Shown: one piece after another, positions 23,773 to 38,038 of the stretch
Numbering within the stretch: the first letter of the stretch is position 1
How the letters are laid out: every line of letters begins with the position of its first letter
Origin: Chlamydomonas reinhardtii
Taxonomy: Eukaryota; Chlorophyta; Chlorophyceae; Chlamydomonadales; Chlamydomonadaceae
Direction: 5' to 3'
Length of the DNA: 64,000 nucleotides
Assembly (NCBI RefSeq): GCF_000002595.2
Contig: NC_057005.1
Location: forward strand, 2,412,880 to 2,476,879
The notes under the pieces: model-generated
Told to the model about the DNA's origin: nothing
Database searches by the model: none
Seen by the model: the letters and a program-made list of their open reading frames with translations, nothing else
Program-made: the position numbers and the translations under genes

Positions 23773-24082
23773 CGTGTGTGTGTGTGTGTTTGTGCGGCAA
23801 CATGTGTGGAGTTGTGTTTGTGTGCCGTGCCGGGAAGCACACCACGGGGTGCAACTGGATCCATCCGCTGCTGCCTGCATCGTTTGCCGCCTGCCCGCCA
23901 CTCGCCAATGTGTTGGCGACGCTGGCTTCCGTTCGGTGCTACAACCCCCATGTTTACCTCCCAACTCACGCTCCCACCCCCTGCATTGCACGCTTGCACT
24001 GCAGGGCGAGTTTGAGGTGATAAAGTCGGTCGCGCAGTTCGCCATCCCCCGGCTGCTGGGCTTTGACGCCGTTTTCGAATAG
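22152..24082 (+). CDS. WHY1: Whirly single-stranded-DNA-binding protein, organellar
   Basis: Six exons, 22152-22307, 22522-22674, 22910-23026, 23242-23358, 23566-23661 and 24005-24082, all in phase 0, give 238 residues. Whirly proteins bind single-stranded DNA in plastids or mitochondria as tetramers and guard genome stability and nucleoid structure. The family order is visible: YYVYKTRAAMCLRLLPP (counterpart of the KGKAAL strand), LERDGTMLLEFA, YNWGNKVTFALSPVELGNIL, LVLWHDPAKLGKTGE, KKLSLKQLPDGNISFNL, FSVPVTKGEFEVIKSVAQFA, and the closing LLGFDAVFE (plants have LLGWHAF). The first 50 residues (LLSRLAHSALPASLRASAAS...) are an Ala/Ser/Arg transit peptide, so an organelle is likely; which one is not decided by sequence. 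The length is normal for algal Whirlies. The intron after exon 5 contains a long (TG)n run immediately after the donor. Confidence 0.95.
23683..23789. repeat. (GT)n microsatellite in the last Whirly intron
   Basis: About 50 GT units starting some 20 bases after the donor at 23662. This is the only one of the five long runs that reads (UG)n in its transcript. Confidence 0.95.
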
Positions 24083-24398
24083 TCTTGAGGCGGCTTCAAA
24101 TAAGTGCGTGTGCATGGGCTGGGAAGCGGCAGAGAGGAGGCGTGACGGAGGCCGGAGGCGTGAGGCAGCCGCACGAGAGGTGCAGCCAGTGCTGCGGTCG
24201 TCTCGATGCTGTGTGGGGCACGGCGACCGCGACCGCATGGTTTTGGCGGCGGTGATGGCACGTGTTCTAGGTAGGTAGGCATGGGAAGCAGTTGAGGGCG
24301 GGCGATTTGTAAGGGTGCAGGGCTGGGATGCGACGGCGCAAGGCATTGGGGTGTATGGATGTGTGGCATCTGCCAGGTGCGCGTGCAGGTGCGCGGGG

Positions 24399-24403
24399 TG
24401 TAA
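24399..24403 (+). terminator. TGTAA polyadenylation signal of the Whirly gene
   Basis: First TGTAA after the stop codon; 3' UTR about 320 nt. TTACA (TGTAA on the minus strand) at 24460-24464 and 24496-24500 would end the convergent glycoprotein gene, so the two transcripts meet in 24400-24500. No further exon was seen in 24083-24851. Confidence 0.6.
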
Positions 24404-24851
24404 CACGTTGCTGGGTATACGACGTGATCGTCCCCGTCTCGGGTCAAGGTTGCTGTAGCTTACACTCGAGGCGCTAGCTTTAGGAAAGGAAAAGTTTACA
24501 GAAGCGGAAAAGACGAAAGATTCAACAGCAACTTTGCTATGTCTCTAAATAAGAAGCGTATGACCGCGCCCACCCTTTCACACGGCTGCCCTTACGTCAT
24601 ACTGCACACCGCCGTCCGTTATGTACTCGCATTTCGCACACGGTCAGCCACACATGAGCCACGTAGCCATGCTTCATTTGCATTCTTCATCAGATATGCC
24701 AGCGAGGCCTCCGCCCCGCATGCAAATCATGTGATGCGCGCATGCACATGGGCTGCGGCTGCACATACAACCACATGCAAAACCGTTGTGTGTGTGCACA
24801 TCAGCAGTAAACCACTTGTATGTCGCGCATGCAAATTCAGAGCATCACGCT

Positions 24852-25845
24852 TTACACGTGCCGGCGATACACGTGACGCAGCACGCGGCGGCGACCACCA
24901 CCGCCAGCCGGCGGCGGCACTCCATAAGGTGGGAGCGGCCGGAAGCCGGGGACGGGAACGAAATTGATGGGCGGGAAGGGGATGATGGGGAAGGGGAAGA
25001 AGAAGCCTGGCGGCGCAGGCGGGGGCGGCACGCCGCCGCCGGATGGCGGCGAGGCTGGCGGCGACACGGGCGTCACCTCCAGCGGCGGGGGCGGAGGCGA
25101 AGGCGAACCAGCTGGCGGCGAGGCAGGCGGCGAGGCGGGAGGTGAGGCGGGAGGTGAGGTGGGTGGTGAGGTGGGCGGTGAGACGGGCACGGCCACCAGC
25201 ACTGGTGTGCCTTGCTTGGCGCAGTCGTTCAGGACGCTGACGGTGGTGCCAGACTCGGACACGGCGCGGGCGCCGTTCTGCGAAGTGGGTGTGCAGGGTG
25301 GGGTGGGGTGGTGAGCCGGGTGGGTAGTTTACTCCAATCCCACAGAGGGATTGCATAGAGTGATGCGGAGGATCAGAGCAAGCGATGTGGTCGTGTGGAG
25401 CGGTAGCCATTGAGCAAGGTATGGCTGGCGGCATCACGGGATCCCTGTCCGGGTCCGCGTGGAAGAGCAGCACTGCCCGCCGCAACAGACCAACGCAACG
25501 CGCGATGCAGCTTTGTCACAACCAGGTCCGCACACGCACACGCACACGCATGCATACCCTACGCGCCCTGCTGGTCATGCCGGTGCGCACACACGCACCT
25601 GGCCGCACTCAGCGTAGGCGCGCGCAAAGGCCTCTGTGAGCACTGTGCAGCCGTCGGGGTTCTTGCTGATGGCGATGCTGTAGGCCTCGGCGTAGGCGGA
25701 GGCGGAGGCGCCGCCCTTGCAGATGGCCACCGCGGTGGCGGACACAAGGCCGTCAGCGGTGGCGCCACCCTCAGCCGCGGCCTGCAGCGCAGAAGGATTG
25801 TTGGGTGAGCAGGTGAGCAGGTGGAGAGCGTGTGTGGGTGCTGCA

Positions 25846-25941
<96 letters not shown>

Positions 25942-28061
25942 TACTTATGCGTGCGTGCGTTTGTGCATATTTTCACCAGTTCCAGGGAGCAACTAGAGAC
26001 AGAGGTGTGTTTTCTTGGCTTGCACCTTGTTTTCTTGGCACAGCCGCACCTGGGCAAACGCTGCACCGTACGCCTCGGCCGCACTCGAGCCGCCCTGGGT
26101 AATGGCGTTGGCGACTGAGGTGGCGTAGGCCTGCACGTGCAGCAGTCGCACATGCATGCATGCGGGCGCCGGGAGCAGTTGTTGTCCACGGCATTATGGG
26201 TGCGGTAAGTGCGTTAGCTTGTTAGAGAAAGGCCGGAGCACCAAATCCCACCCTCGGCCGTGCAGGACAATTCTCCGTGCCCAAGCTGCTGCACGCCTTG
26301 CCCCGCCGCCGCACCTGGGTGGCTTGCGCGCCGCTGCTCCTGGCCACTGCGAAGGCCTGAGACTGGGCCTGCGCGAACACGTCAAGCGCGCCCAGTTCCG
26401 CGGCCAGGCTGGCAGACTCAGCCAGCGCCGAAGAGGCGGCCTGCAGGATTATGGGGGTGCGGGAGCGACTGCGCGTGAGGGCGTGGGCAGTGGCGTGCGA
26501 GGCGAGTTGTGTGTAGGCTCGCAAGCGCTCGTGCGCAGTTTGGCTTGACAGGCAGACGTGCCGACGACACACGCCACACATCCTGCACCCGTTGCACCCC
26601 AGTCCTCAGTGCTCTCTTGGCAATCCCCCTACCTCCACGTTCTGCGTCGCCACCTGGACGGTGGTGGACGCCACGGCCTGAGATGCCGCCCTGCCGCCGG
26701 CGGCCGCCGACAGCAGCGCCGCCGCCGCCCCGCGCACGTCTCCCTCGGCGACGGCGGTAATGATGCCGGTGGCGGCGCTGGCGGTGGCGTTGGCGGTAAT
26801 CAGGTTCGTGACAGCCTGGGGGCGGGAGCCAGGGAGGGCAACACACGCGGTGCAATCGGCATCGCATACAGACGCACGCACAGTCACATACGGTATACCG
26901 GTACCAGCAACGCGAGCGGCAGCACGCCAGGTGTGCATGTCCCCATGCTGTGCTGTGCCGCGCTGTGCTTCAGTTGTGCCCTCCTTCCACGCTCTTTGCA
27001 CGCAGGTCCCACGCAGGTCCCACGCACCTGCACCTCAGGCGTCACAGTGCCGTTCAGCGCGGCCTCAGCCAGGGCCGTGCCGTTGCGCACCACCTCCGGC
27101 GCCTGAACGCCCGTGCGGTTGATGGACGGGACCTTGACAGTACCCGGCACCAGCACCACCGCCGGCGGCGTCGCCGGCGAGGGCGAGGGCGAAGGTGAGG
27201 CCTCCGGAACCGCCGCCGTGTTGTTCGTGTTGACTTCTGGCGCTCCCGTGATGGTGGCTGTCTCGTTGCCGGTTGCGTTGGTGGCAGTGGGCGGCAGGAG
27301 CACCAGAAGCGCCGGGCTGGGCGAGGCGACGGTGGGGTAGGTCACATTGCCTCCGCCGCCGCCGCCGCCACCTTCCGGCACCGTCACGTTCAGGGCTTCA
27401 GGGCTGGGGGAAGGCAGAGGTACGGGAGATGGAGCGCTTGGGGTGGTCTCGTTTGCGGCAGGGGTGGCGGCCGTGGCGTTGGCGGGAGGCGTTGTGGCAG
27501 CGGGGGGGCTGGGTGTGGTGACAGGGGTGGACGAGGCGTTGCCGGCTGTAGCGGCTTCCGGCAGCTCGGCTGTAGCATTGGTGGCATTGGTGCCGCCGCC
27601 ACCAGCAGCAGTAGCGGGCTCGGTGGTGTTGTCCGCGCCGCTGCCGCCGCCGGGCTCGGCAGGGAGGCCGACGGGGCCGGCGGCAACTGGGGCGGGTTGC
27701 TGCTGCAGCAGTTGCCGGCGCGCTGCGAGATAATGGTGTTTGGGGGCCGGCAGCGAGCATTACGAAGAGCGTTAAGCCTTAACCGCGATGTACAAGTTGA
27801 AAACATGTGTGACTTGCACGCCGCAGTCGGGACCCAAGGGTCAAACTTTCTTACACCTCGCCCTTCCAGTCCAGTTTTCCTTCGTTGTTCATTCTTACCT
27901 GTGTGTGGCGCTTGTGCTTGCCCCGCAGGAAGCCGCAATGCCGTCGCGCCGCCCGCGAGGAGCAGGGCACCGCCCGCCAGCAGCAGCACCATCACCGCCC
28001 CGAAGGGCGTCGTGGCGCGCCGCCGCGCCATCGCGCCCTGACCAGATGCATGGAGTGCCAT
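24852..28061 (-). CDS. Secreted hydroxyproline-rich (SPP)n glycoprotein, cell-wall type
   Basis: Seven exons on the minus strand, 28061-27899, 27722-27028, 26815-26633, 26440-26315, 26130-26050, 25781-25599 and 25277-24852, give 618 residues. The N-terminus has a basic stretch followed by GAVMVLLLAGGALLLAGGATA, a signal peptide or signal anchor. Residues ~55-286 are Pro/Thr/Ala rich with 13 or 14 N-glycosylation sequons (NTT, NAT, NVT, NET, NRT, NGT). Exons 3-6 encode Ala/Ser-rich, silk-like segments (SAYAEAYSIAIS, FARAYAECGQ), each a whole number of codons. The last exon has (SPP) and (ASPP) repeats, the substrate of prolyl hydroxylases and arabinosylation in volvocine walls, and ends in a basic tail. 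Scattered cysteines may form disulfides. I place it in the extracellular matrix or wall by analogy; no pherophorin or sexual-agglutinin domain is evident. Confidence 0.8.
25847..25934. repeat. (GT)n microsatellite in the glycoprotein gene
   Basis: Lies in the intron between the exons ending at 26050 and starting at 25781; reads (CA)n in the minus-strand transcript. Confidence 0.95.
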
Positions 28062-28381
28062 GTTGCTAGTGAGCGCTACTGTTGCCAGTGGCACGGTGCG
28101 TACACTGGTGCTCATTTGCTCGATCTGTTTTTGCGATGTTCGGTGCCTCATCGCGTCCCATCGCTCAAATTTCTACCCGGCTCCTCGCCCCGCGACCCCT
28201 CCCGGCCGCCTTCAAGGATCTGCAGGGCTTCTTGCCTGCACTCCCACATCGCCCTCCGGCGGCAGCCCCCCGCGCGGGTGCCATGGTGAGGCGACATATA
28301 TAGGGCACATAGATAGAAGCACGAAAGGGGCCGAGGCCAAGGCTAGGTTGACACATCGTGGGCACTACCGTATGTCGCCTC
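28062..28381. promoter_or_regulatory. Divergent promoter, glycoprotein (-) / DHH gene (+)
   Basis: A 320-base gap between two head-to-head start codons. TATATA at 28297-28302 stands 80 bases before the DHH start codon and is the best core-promoter candidate. Confidence 0.5.
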
Positions 28382-32296
<3,915 letters not shown>

Positions 32297-33098
32297 AACA
32301 GTGTCGTTTGACGAGGCAACGCTGAGTTGGTCGTTGGTTCGGGCCAGGTGTACTGTTGCGGGCGAAATGGAATACGAGATGGATAGGGCTCAAGAGGGCT
32401 GCAGCTGTGTAACCTCACATGATACGGTAGAAGGGTTGTGATGACTGGAAATAAGGCCTGATGAACTGGAAAACACTGCTTACACCGTCTGTAAGCCAAC
32501 TGGCGCCCTATCGGGTCACCTGCTCCTGCGCCGTGAACTGGCTCCTTCCCTCCCGTGCACAAGCCAGCGCCTGGCCGGCCACATTGCTGCCACGCAATCG
32601 TTGTGGCATCAGTACTAGCGTGGACGTTCACACGCTCACTGTTCGTCTGGACTTGTCTAGCCTAGCATCCTGCCTACTTCCTTTCCAAATGCCTAGCCTA
32701 CTGCCTAGCTACCTGCAAGCTCTTACAGCTCGATGGAAACGCGTTACCGGTATCGTATGTCCTTGGGAAAAGGAACCACCGCATCGCAAACTCACTGCAG
32801 CTTCCATTGCCGCCTCTCCCATGAACTCCATCACAGTCCCCTTTCCCGGTCAGGTCATGCTAAGAAACAGGTCAATGGGTGGGTCATTAACACACGGTAC
32901 GTACAGAACAGTCATGCGCGCGTGCTGTCCCACAGCTTTAGCCACCTCCGGGAGCCGGATCTCCCGCACCAGCGCCGCGCCACAGCAGCCCCCTCTCCTC
33001 CTCGCTCCTAGATTGCATTGGTTACAAGAGGGACTTGCTGACGCGAGTCGCGAGCCGTCCTAGCCGCCTCCGCCTCCACCTTTCGTCACAGCGGCCGC
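32297..33098. other. Convergent 3' UTR region between the DHH gene and RIB72
   Basis: No exon supported. TGTAA at 32408-32412 and 32490-32494 fits the end of the plus-strand DHH transcript. TTACA at 33022-33026 and 32723-32727 (TGTAA on the minus strand) fits the end of RIB72. Confidence 0.6.
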
Positions 33099-35775
33099 TC
33101 AGAGCCCCAGCAGGCCCAGGAACTCCTCGATGCTGATCGTCCCCGTCTTGTTCTTGTCCAGGCGGCGTTTGAGGCTGATGGCCTGGTGCCGCGTGAACTT
33201 GAGCCCCGCGCTCTGCAGCCCAGCCTCCAGGTCGTCGCCCGTGAGCGCACCGCTGCCGCTCTTGTCCGCCGCGATGACCGACGAGCGCACCGCGTCCTCC
33301 TTGCCACTGACCTGCGCCTTGAGCGAGCGGATGAGCACGTCCGTGTCCGCCATCACAAAGATGTCCTTGTAGTTCTCCATGTACGTCAGCGTGTACTCGT
33401 CCGCCTCCAGCAGCTCGAAGGTGCGGTTGAACACCTCGATGGTGGCGCCCACGTACAGATCCAGATAGGTGTAGATCTCCTCGGAGCGCGGCTTGTAAAT
33501 CTTCTGGCGCTCCAGGAACTTGCCGCCGGCAATACCGGTGTTGCGCACGGGCGGCTCAAAGATGAGGTTGGAGTCGTCCATCATGAAGTAGGACAGGATG
33601 AAGCGGCGCGCCAGGTCGGTGGCGCTGTGCTTGTGCGTGTCCGTGTCCACCATCTTCACCACGAAGCGCAGGATGATCTTGTCCTTGTTCATCAGCTTGT
33701 GCAGGTCGCGCTTGGGCGGCTTGGGCACCAGGCTGAGGCAGTTCTGCAGCGAGTCCTCAATCGTGCCGTAGCCGTTGAAGGGCGGCACCGCGGCGCGCGG
33801 CTTGGGCAGGATGGGCTCCTTCACGTCCACTGGCGACATCTCCTCATCGGTGTAGCCCAGGTTGTCCTTGTACCACTGCTTGGTGAAGGTGTCGGCGTCG
33901 TGCAGGTAGAAGTCGCGGCCCAGCACGTTGATGAACAGGCCCAGGCGGAAGTCGCCGGCGTTGTAGCACTGGTCCTTGCGGAACTTGGGGTTGAGCGTGG
34001 TGTTGGTCTTGACGGCCACCTTGGGCAGCGGGCCGCGCTTGAGGAAGACGGGGAAGGGGTCGCGGCCGCTGTTGTTCTCGTTGATCTCCAGCACCTCCAC
34101 GCTGTCGTCCTCGAGGTAGTAGTGCAGCACGTAAGGCCGGCGGTCGCCGTACATGGTGGTGCGCTCGTCCCACACGCACCAGAAGCGCAGCACCTTCTTG
34201 TTGTTCTCCAGGAACTGCCGCAGCCGGTCGCCGTCCAGCAGGTGGCTGGGCTTGCCCAGGCGCGCCTCCACGTACGCCTTGAAGTCGTTCACGCGGCGGG
34301 TGGTGCTGCCGGGGCTGTCTGTGGGCGCATGGGGCGGGGCGGGGAAAGCCCGGAAGGTTAGCATTTGTGGTGCCGGTGCGCCGCGCCCTGCCGTTGCTGC
34401 ATGGTGTATCGGTTGTTGCCTCCTCCCGCTCCAGCGGCCCCAATACCGAACCCATCCCAAAAGCAGTCTTGGCGCTCAATTAGACCCCCCTTTGCGAGTT
34501 GATAGCCCCGCCGCTCCCGCCGCTCCCCATTCCACATCCAACGCAGCCCCCTTGTCACTGCGCTATCCCGCTCAGCCCAACACACCACCATCCTCCCTCC
34601 TCCTCCCCTGCCCTCCCTCCCCCTTGCGTTTCCGCCCCAGCCCACCCAATCCCCGACGCCTCCCAGCCCGCGCGACTTGTCTCACCCTCACGCGCCTGCG
34701 GCGCACGGCCGCGGTTCATGCCGAAGGTGGCGCGGTAGACGTCCACGGGGTCACCGGGGTAGGGCAGCGGCCCGCCCTGCTCCTTGCCGCGCGCGGCCAT
34801 GAACTCGCGCGTGAACGAGTCCGCGTCCACCAGGTAGAAGTTGCGGCCGTAGATGCTGACCGTGTCGCCCACAGAGAAGTCGCCGGGGTTGAAGAAGCTG
34901 CCGTCGTCGCGGGTGACGCGGTGGCGCTTGATGAACACGCCCTGTGCGGCAGTAAGCGGGGAGGTTGGGCAGCTGCTGGGTTGGGTTCGAAGTGCGGAGG
35001 GTGGATGGAGGCGGGTGGGGCGGCTGGCGGCATGCGCAACACCCCTTTTCCCTTCGCTGGTGCCCAGAATTACACGGTACAGGCCACGACGGCAGTGACT
35101 ACGGGTTGCATGGTGGGTTCAGACCGGAGCGATGCGGCAAAAGCACACGCACCTGGGGAATACCGCTGTTGTCCTGGCGCGGCTCCGCCACGTGCATGCT
35201 GTCGTCCTCCAGGTAGTAATACAGGATGACTTTGCGGATGCGGTGGTTCTCCATGTTGCTCTCCACCACGGACTCCTTGAAGTATCCGTAGAAGCGGAGC
35301 ACCTGTAAGCAGGGAGAGGCACATGCTGGTGAGCGCCAGGGGACCGTGGGTGGGCGAGGGGGCAAGGCGCAGCCGCACCGGTGCACAGTCGCCGCGAAAG
35401 GAACGGGGCCGCGCCTCACCTTGCGATCGTTCTCCACCCATTGCGGGAGCTTTGTGGCAGTGTCCTGCATCATGCTGGCGGGCAGGACGCCGGTGCCCAT
35501 CGCTCCGGAGGCCAGAGCGCCATCCGTGGCTTGTGCAATGCGCTCCGGCAGGTCCTTCACTTGCGCCAGCGCGTCCTCACGCTGGTATCCATTGACATAT
35601 GTGAGGGTTTGCCCCTTCTTGAAGCCCTTGTCGCTCAGGGATTGCTGCGAGACAAAGCATGCGACGCGTTAGCAAGCTCCCGCAGGCAGACTCGCTGCGA
35701 GAAGCACCGCTGTCTTACCGGCAGGCAAACAGTGTAGCCGGGCAGCTTGGGAATCGGAGGCGCCCCGCCAGACAT
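33099..35775 (-). CDS. RIB72: RIB72, protofilament-ribbon/doublet-microtubule inner protein
   Basis: Five exons on the minus strand, 35775-35719, 35644-35420, 35302-35153, 34941-34686 and 34318-33099, give 635 residues, matching the ~72-kDa algal ribbon protein and the EFHC1/EFHC2 family. It lies inside ciliary doublet A-tubules as a microtubule inner protein. Three DM10 domains are visible: VLRFYGYFKES... with YYYLEDDSMHVAEPRQDNSG (~93-205), KVLRFWCVWDERT... with YYLEDDSVEVLEINENNSGRD (~271-380), and IILRFVVKMVDTD... with YFMMDDSNLIFEPPVRNTG (~446-560). Each ends in a YL-D-A-D-[ST]-FT-like or FELLEADEYTL segment. The C-terminus has two EF-hand-like loops, DKSGSGALTGDDLEAGL and DKNKTGTISIEEFLGLL; the second is the more canonical. 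The start follows the family N-terminus (MSGGAPPIPKLPGY). Expect induction with other cilia genes after deflagellation, from family knowledge. Confidence 0.97.
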
Positions 35776-37125
35776 CTTCGGCCGCTGTGTCTAGACTCGC
35801 TGGTGCTCGGAGTGACAGGGAATAAGGCTACTGTAACGTGCAATGTATGTCTATTGGTTCGGCGAAGGCGTATACTGCTTAAGAGCTGTGTTGCAGCTGG
35901 GTCCCCCTTAGTCCCCCAAAGTCTTCGATTAATCCTTATAACAAGCCCATGCACAACTTTTCGGACAGCTTTTCCACCATCTCCAGCTATAATGGGATAG
36001 TCTCTACTATATTATTACATGTTAGCACGTGAACCTGGCATAACAGAGGACCCGGCCGACACGGAGCATGGAGATCTCACCCGACGGCCCCCAACCGGCC
36101 TGCCTCTTGGTGCTTACGTTGCACCGCCATGGCTTTGATACTGATGTTGTGTAGAACGCAGAGTAGTACGGCATGGCTTGACTCCGTGTGGACGTGTGCG
36201 GTGTGAGCATAGGCCGTACAGCACCGGCCACTCAGTTTCACAGTTCCCGCACTAGTGCCACTCCATTACGGCGGCCACTCAGTGTGCAAGAACGCGCACC
36301 GCACAGACCACAGCACGTTCGTTCCTTCTTCACGAAGCCCCACAAGCAGTGCTCCTCTGCCACGTCCTCTGCTGCACAAGCTGGCACCTGCGCCAGCCTC
36401 TCTGCATGCGTGATTGGGCGGAATACATGTGTTGCGGCAACCACGTCCGCGCATCTGAACCCCCAGCATCTGCTGCACACTTTGCTTGACTAGTCTTACA
36501 TACGGCAGCCTTTGCCTGCCCTTGTGCCACCTTGGGCGCATGCCCTGTGTGCCTGCGGATTGCACACCATTCACCCTGCTCCGGCTGCCCTCCTCTCGTG
36601 CCTGTCTATCAGCTCTGCGTCTACAACTTCTGCCTGAGGCCTATCCACACAAATTCAAGCCTGCAAGCAGCACCCTGCAAGATGCTTAAAAGAATGCACT
36701 GTAAATGAACGACACCCTCGAACACACCGTCATGAACATACCGCTCTCGGCACACATTTACGCTTCTCGGAGTTGGTGGTACAGACCGTAAAACACAATC
36801 GCCGTCAATGCGGCGTTCACATGGGAGTATGTTTCGAACACACCAAGATTAGATACTTTCTTTGCCGTCAACCGCACGACCTTCTTCCTGGCCATTCCAT
36901 CTACTTGCACTCAGGCGACACCTCTGGCGCGCACTCACACCTCTTGAACCAAAACATAGCGCTCGCTTGGACGCACCCACGCACCCCAATCAGTTAACAC
37001 TGTCATCCCCGCCAGTATTCCACGCTTAGCCCAGCCGTTCATGGACGGCTGGCGGTCAATTCTACAAGCCGGGACTGCTGCCTCTGAGCGCACCACACCG
37101 TCCGTCCACCCAAGGCTGCCATCGC
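35776..37125. other. Intergenic: RIB72 promoter side and 3' UTR of the 72-residue gene
   Basis: Only short unrelated reading frames are present and no splice-consistent exon was found. TTACA at 36496-36500 is a plausible minus-strand polyadenylation signal for the gene ending at 37126. The AT-rich 200 bases next to 35775 probably hold the RIB72 promoter. Confidence 0.45.
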
Positions 37126-37800
37126 TTATTGCGCCTTCTCCTGTGATGCAGGGCCGGCGCTGGGCGGCAGGCGGTTATACTCCTGCACCGCTTTAAGAGC
37201 CTTGTTGTATGCCACCTGGGGCAGCCAAACCATGACACCACATTCAGTTGATAGTTGGTGAGACAGCGAGCGCAAGCACATGAGGAGACAACCACAAGCA
37301 AAGGGCGCAGCACTGCAGCGCAATATGCTTACCACGCGGTTGTTGGCTGCGGCGACGATTCGGTCTGCCACCAGGACCTCCACAGCCGCAGGATCTGTTC
37401 AATGTGATACATGGCGGAATGTGTGGAATCATGATAGTGTTGATGAGTTTGGCACACACAGGAGTCCGGAGGCCGAAGGACACCAGTGCCGGCTTCGTGG
37501 CTTCCCCGCCCAGACCACAGCGCTGAATCGTGCCGCGTCCTTTACATTGTGGGCGTCCCAATCTGGGTCGCGGGTTTCGGAGCACCTCTACCGGAGCTCT
37601 CGCACCCATGACCCCTTGCACCCTTTATTGAGCACCTGTGCAGGAATATCACTCCCTGCCATCTATGTACCTGCCCGCTGTCCGAGTCAACATCGCCCGG
37701 GTTTTGCGCGCATGTGCTCCTCTCCTTGCTGACAGCCAAAATAGCTTCGCTGCCGCAATGGATTCCGCGCAGAACGCATCAAACCGAACCGCAAAGCCAT
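37126..37800 (-). CDS. 72-residue protein with mitochondrial-type presequence, function unknown
   Basis: Three exons on the minus strand, 37800-37734, 37394-37333 and 37215-37126, join in frame. I do not recognise it. The N-terminus MALRFGLMRSARNPLRQRS has five arginines, no acidic residue and amphipathic spacing, the picture of a mitochondrial presequence. It is followed by YPAAVEVLVADRIVAAANNR and a helical, basic-acidic tail (YNKALKAVQEYNRLPP...). There is no strong membrane helix, though AAVEVLVADRIVAAA could lie on a membrane surface. The size and shape resemble small accessory subunits of respiratory complexes or ATP synthase, but that is inference only. The first donor (GTCAGC) is weaker than the rest; the same type is used in the Whirly gene. 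The gene lies 240 bases downstream of the CBM20 gene on the same strand. Confidence 0.6.
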
Positions 37801-38038
37801 GAATGATGTTCACACGTACAATAAAGAAAGGGAGAGCGTGTCTAGTGTCCAAGCTAACACAGTGTCTGCACGTCCGGATGGGGCGCACGCGTCCACTTAT
37901 CTACAGAAGTCAGCCGTGTCAGGTAGTGACTCGTCAAACAACACCTAAACGCAATGTGCGGGTGTGGGCTTACGGTATGGTCTGCTGGTGCGAAGCACAG
38001 GCCCGGCAGGCCAGGCAAAGCTTTGCTGCGCGTTTACT

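Noticed and set aside
33186-34361. 391-codon open frame on the plus strand
   Set aside because: It is the antisense shadow of the last RIB72 exon; high GC at third positions keeps the opposite strand open.
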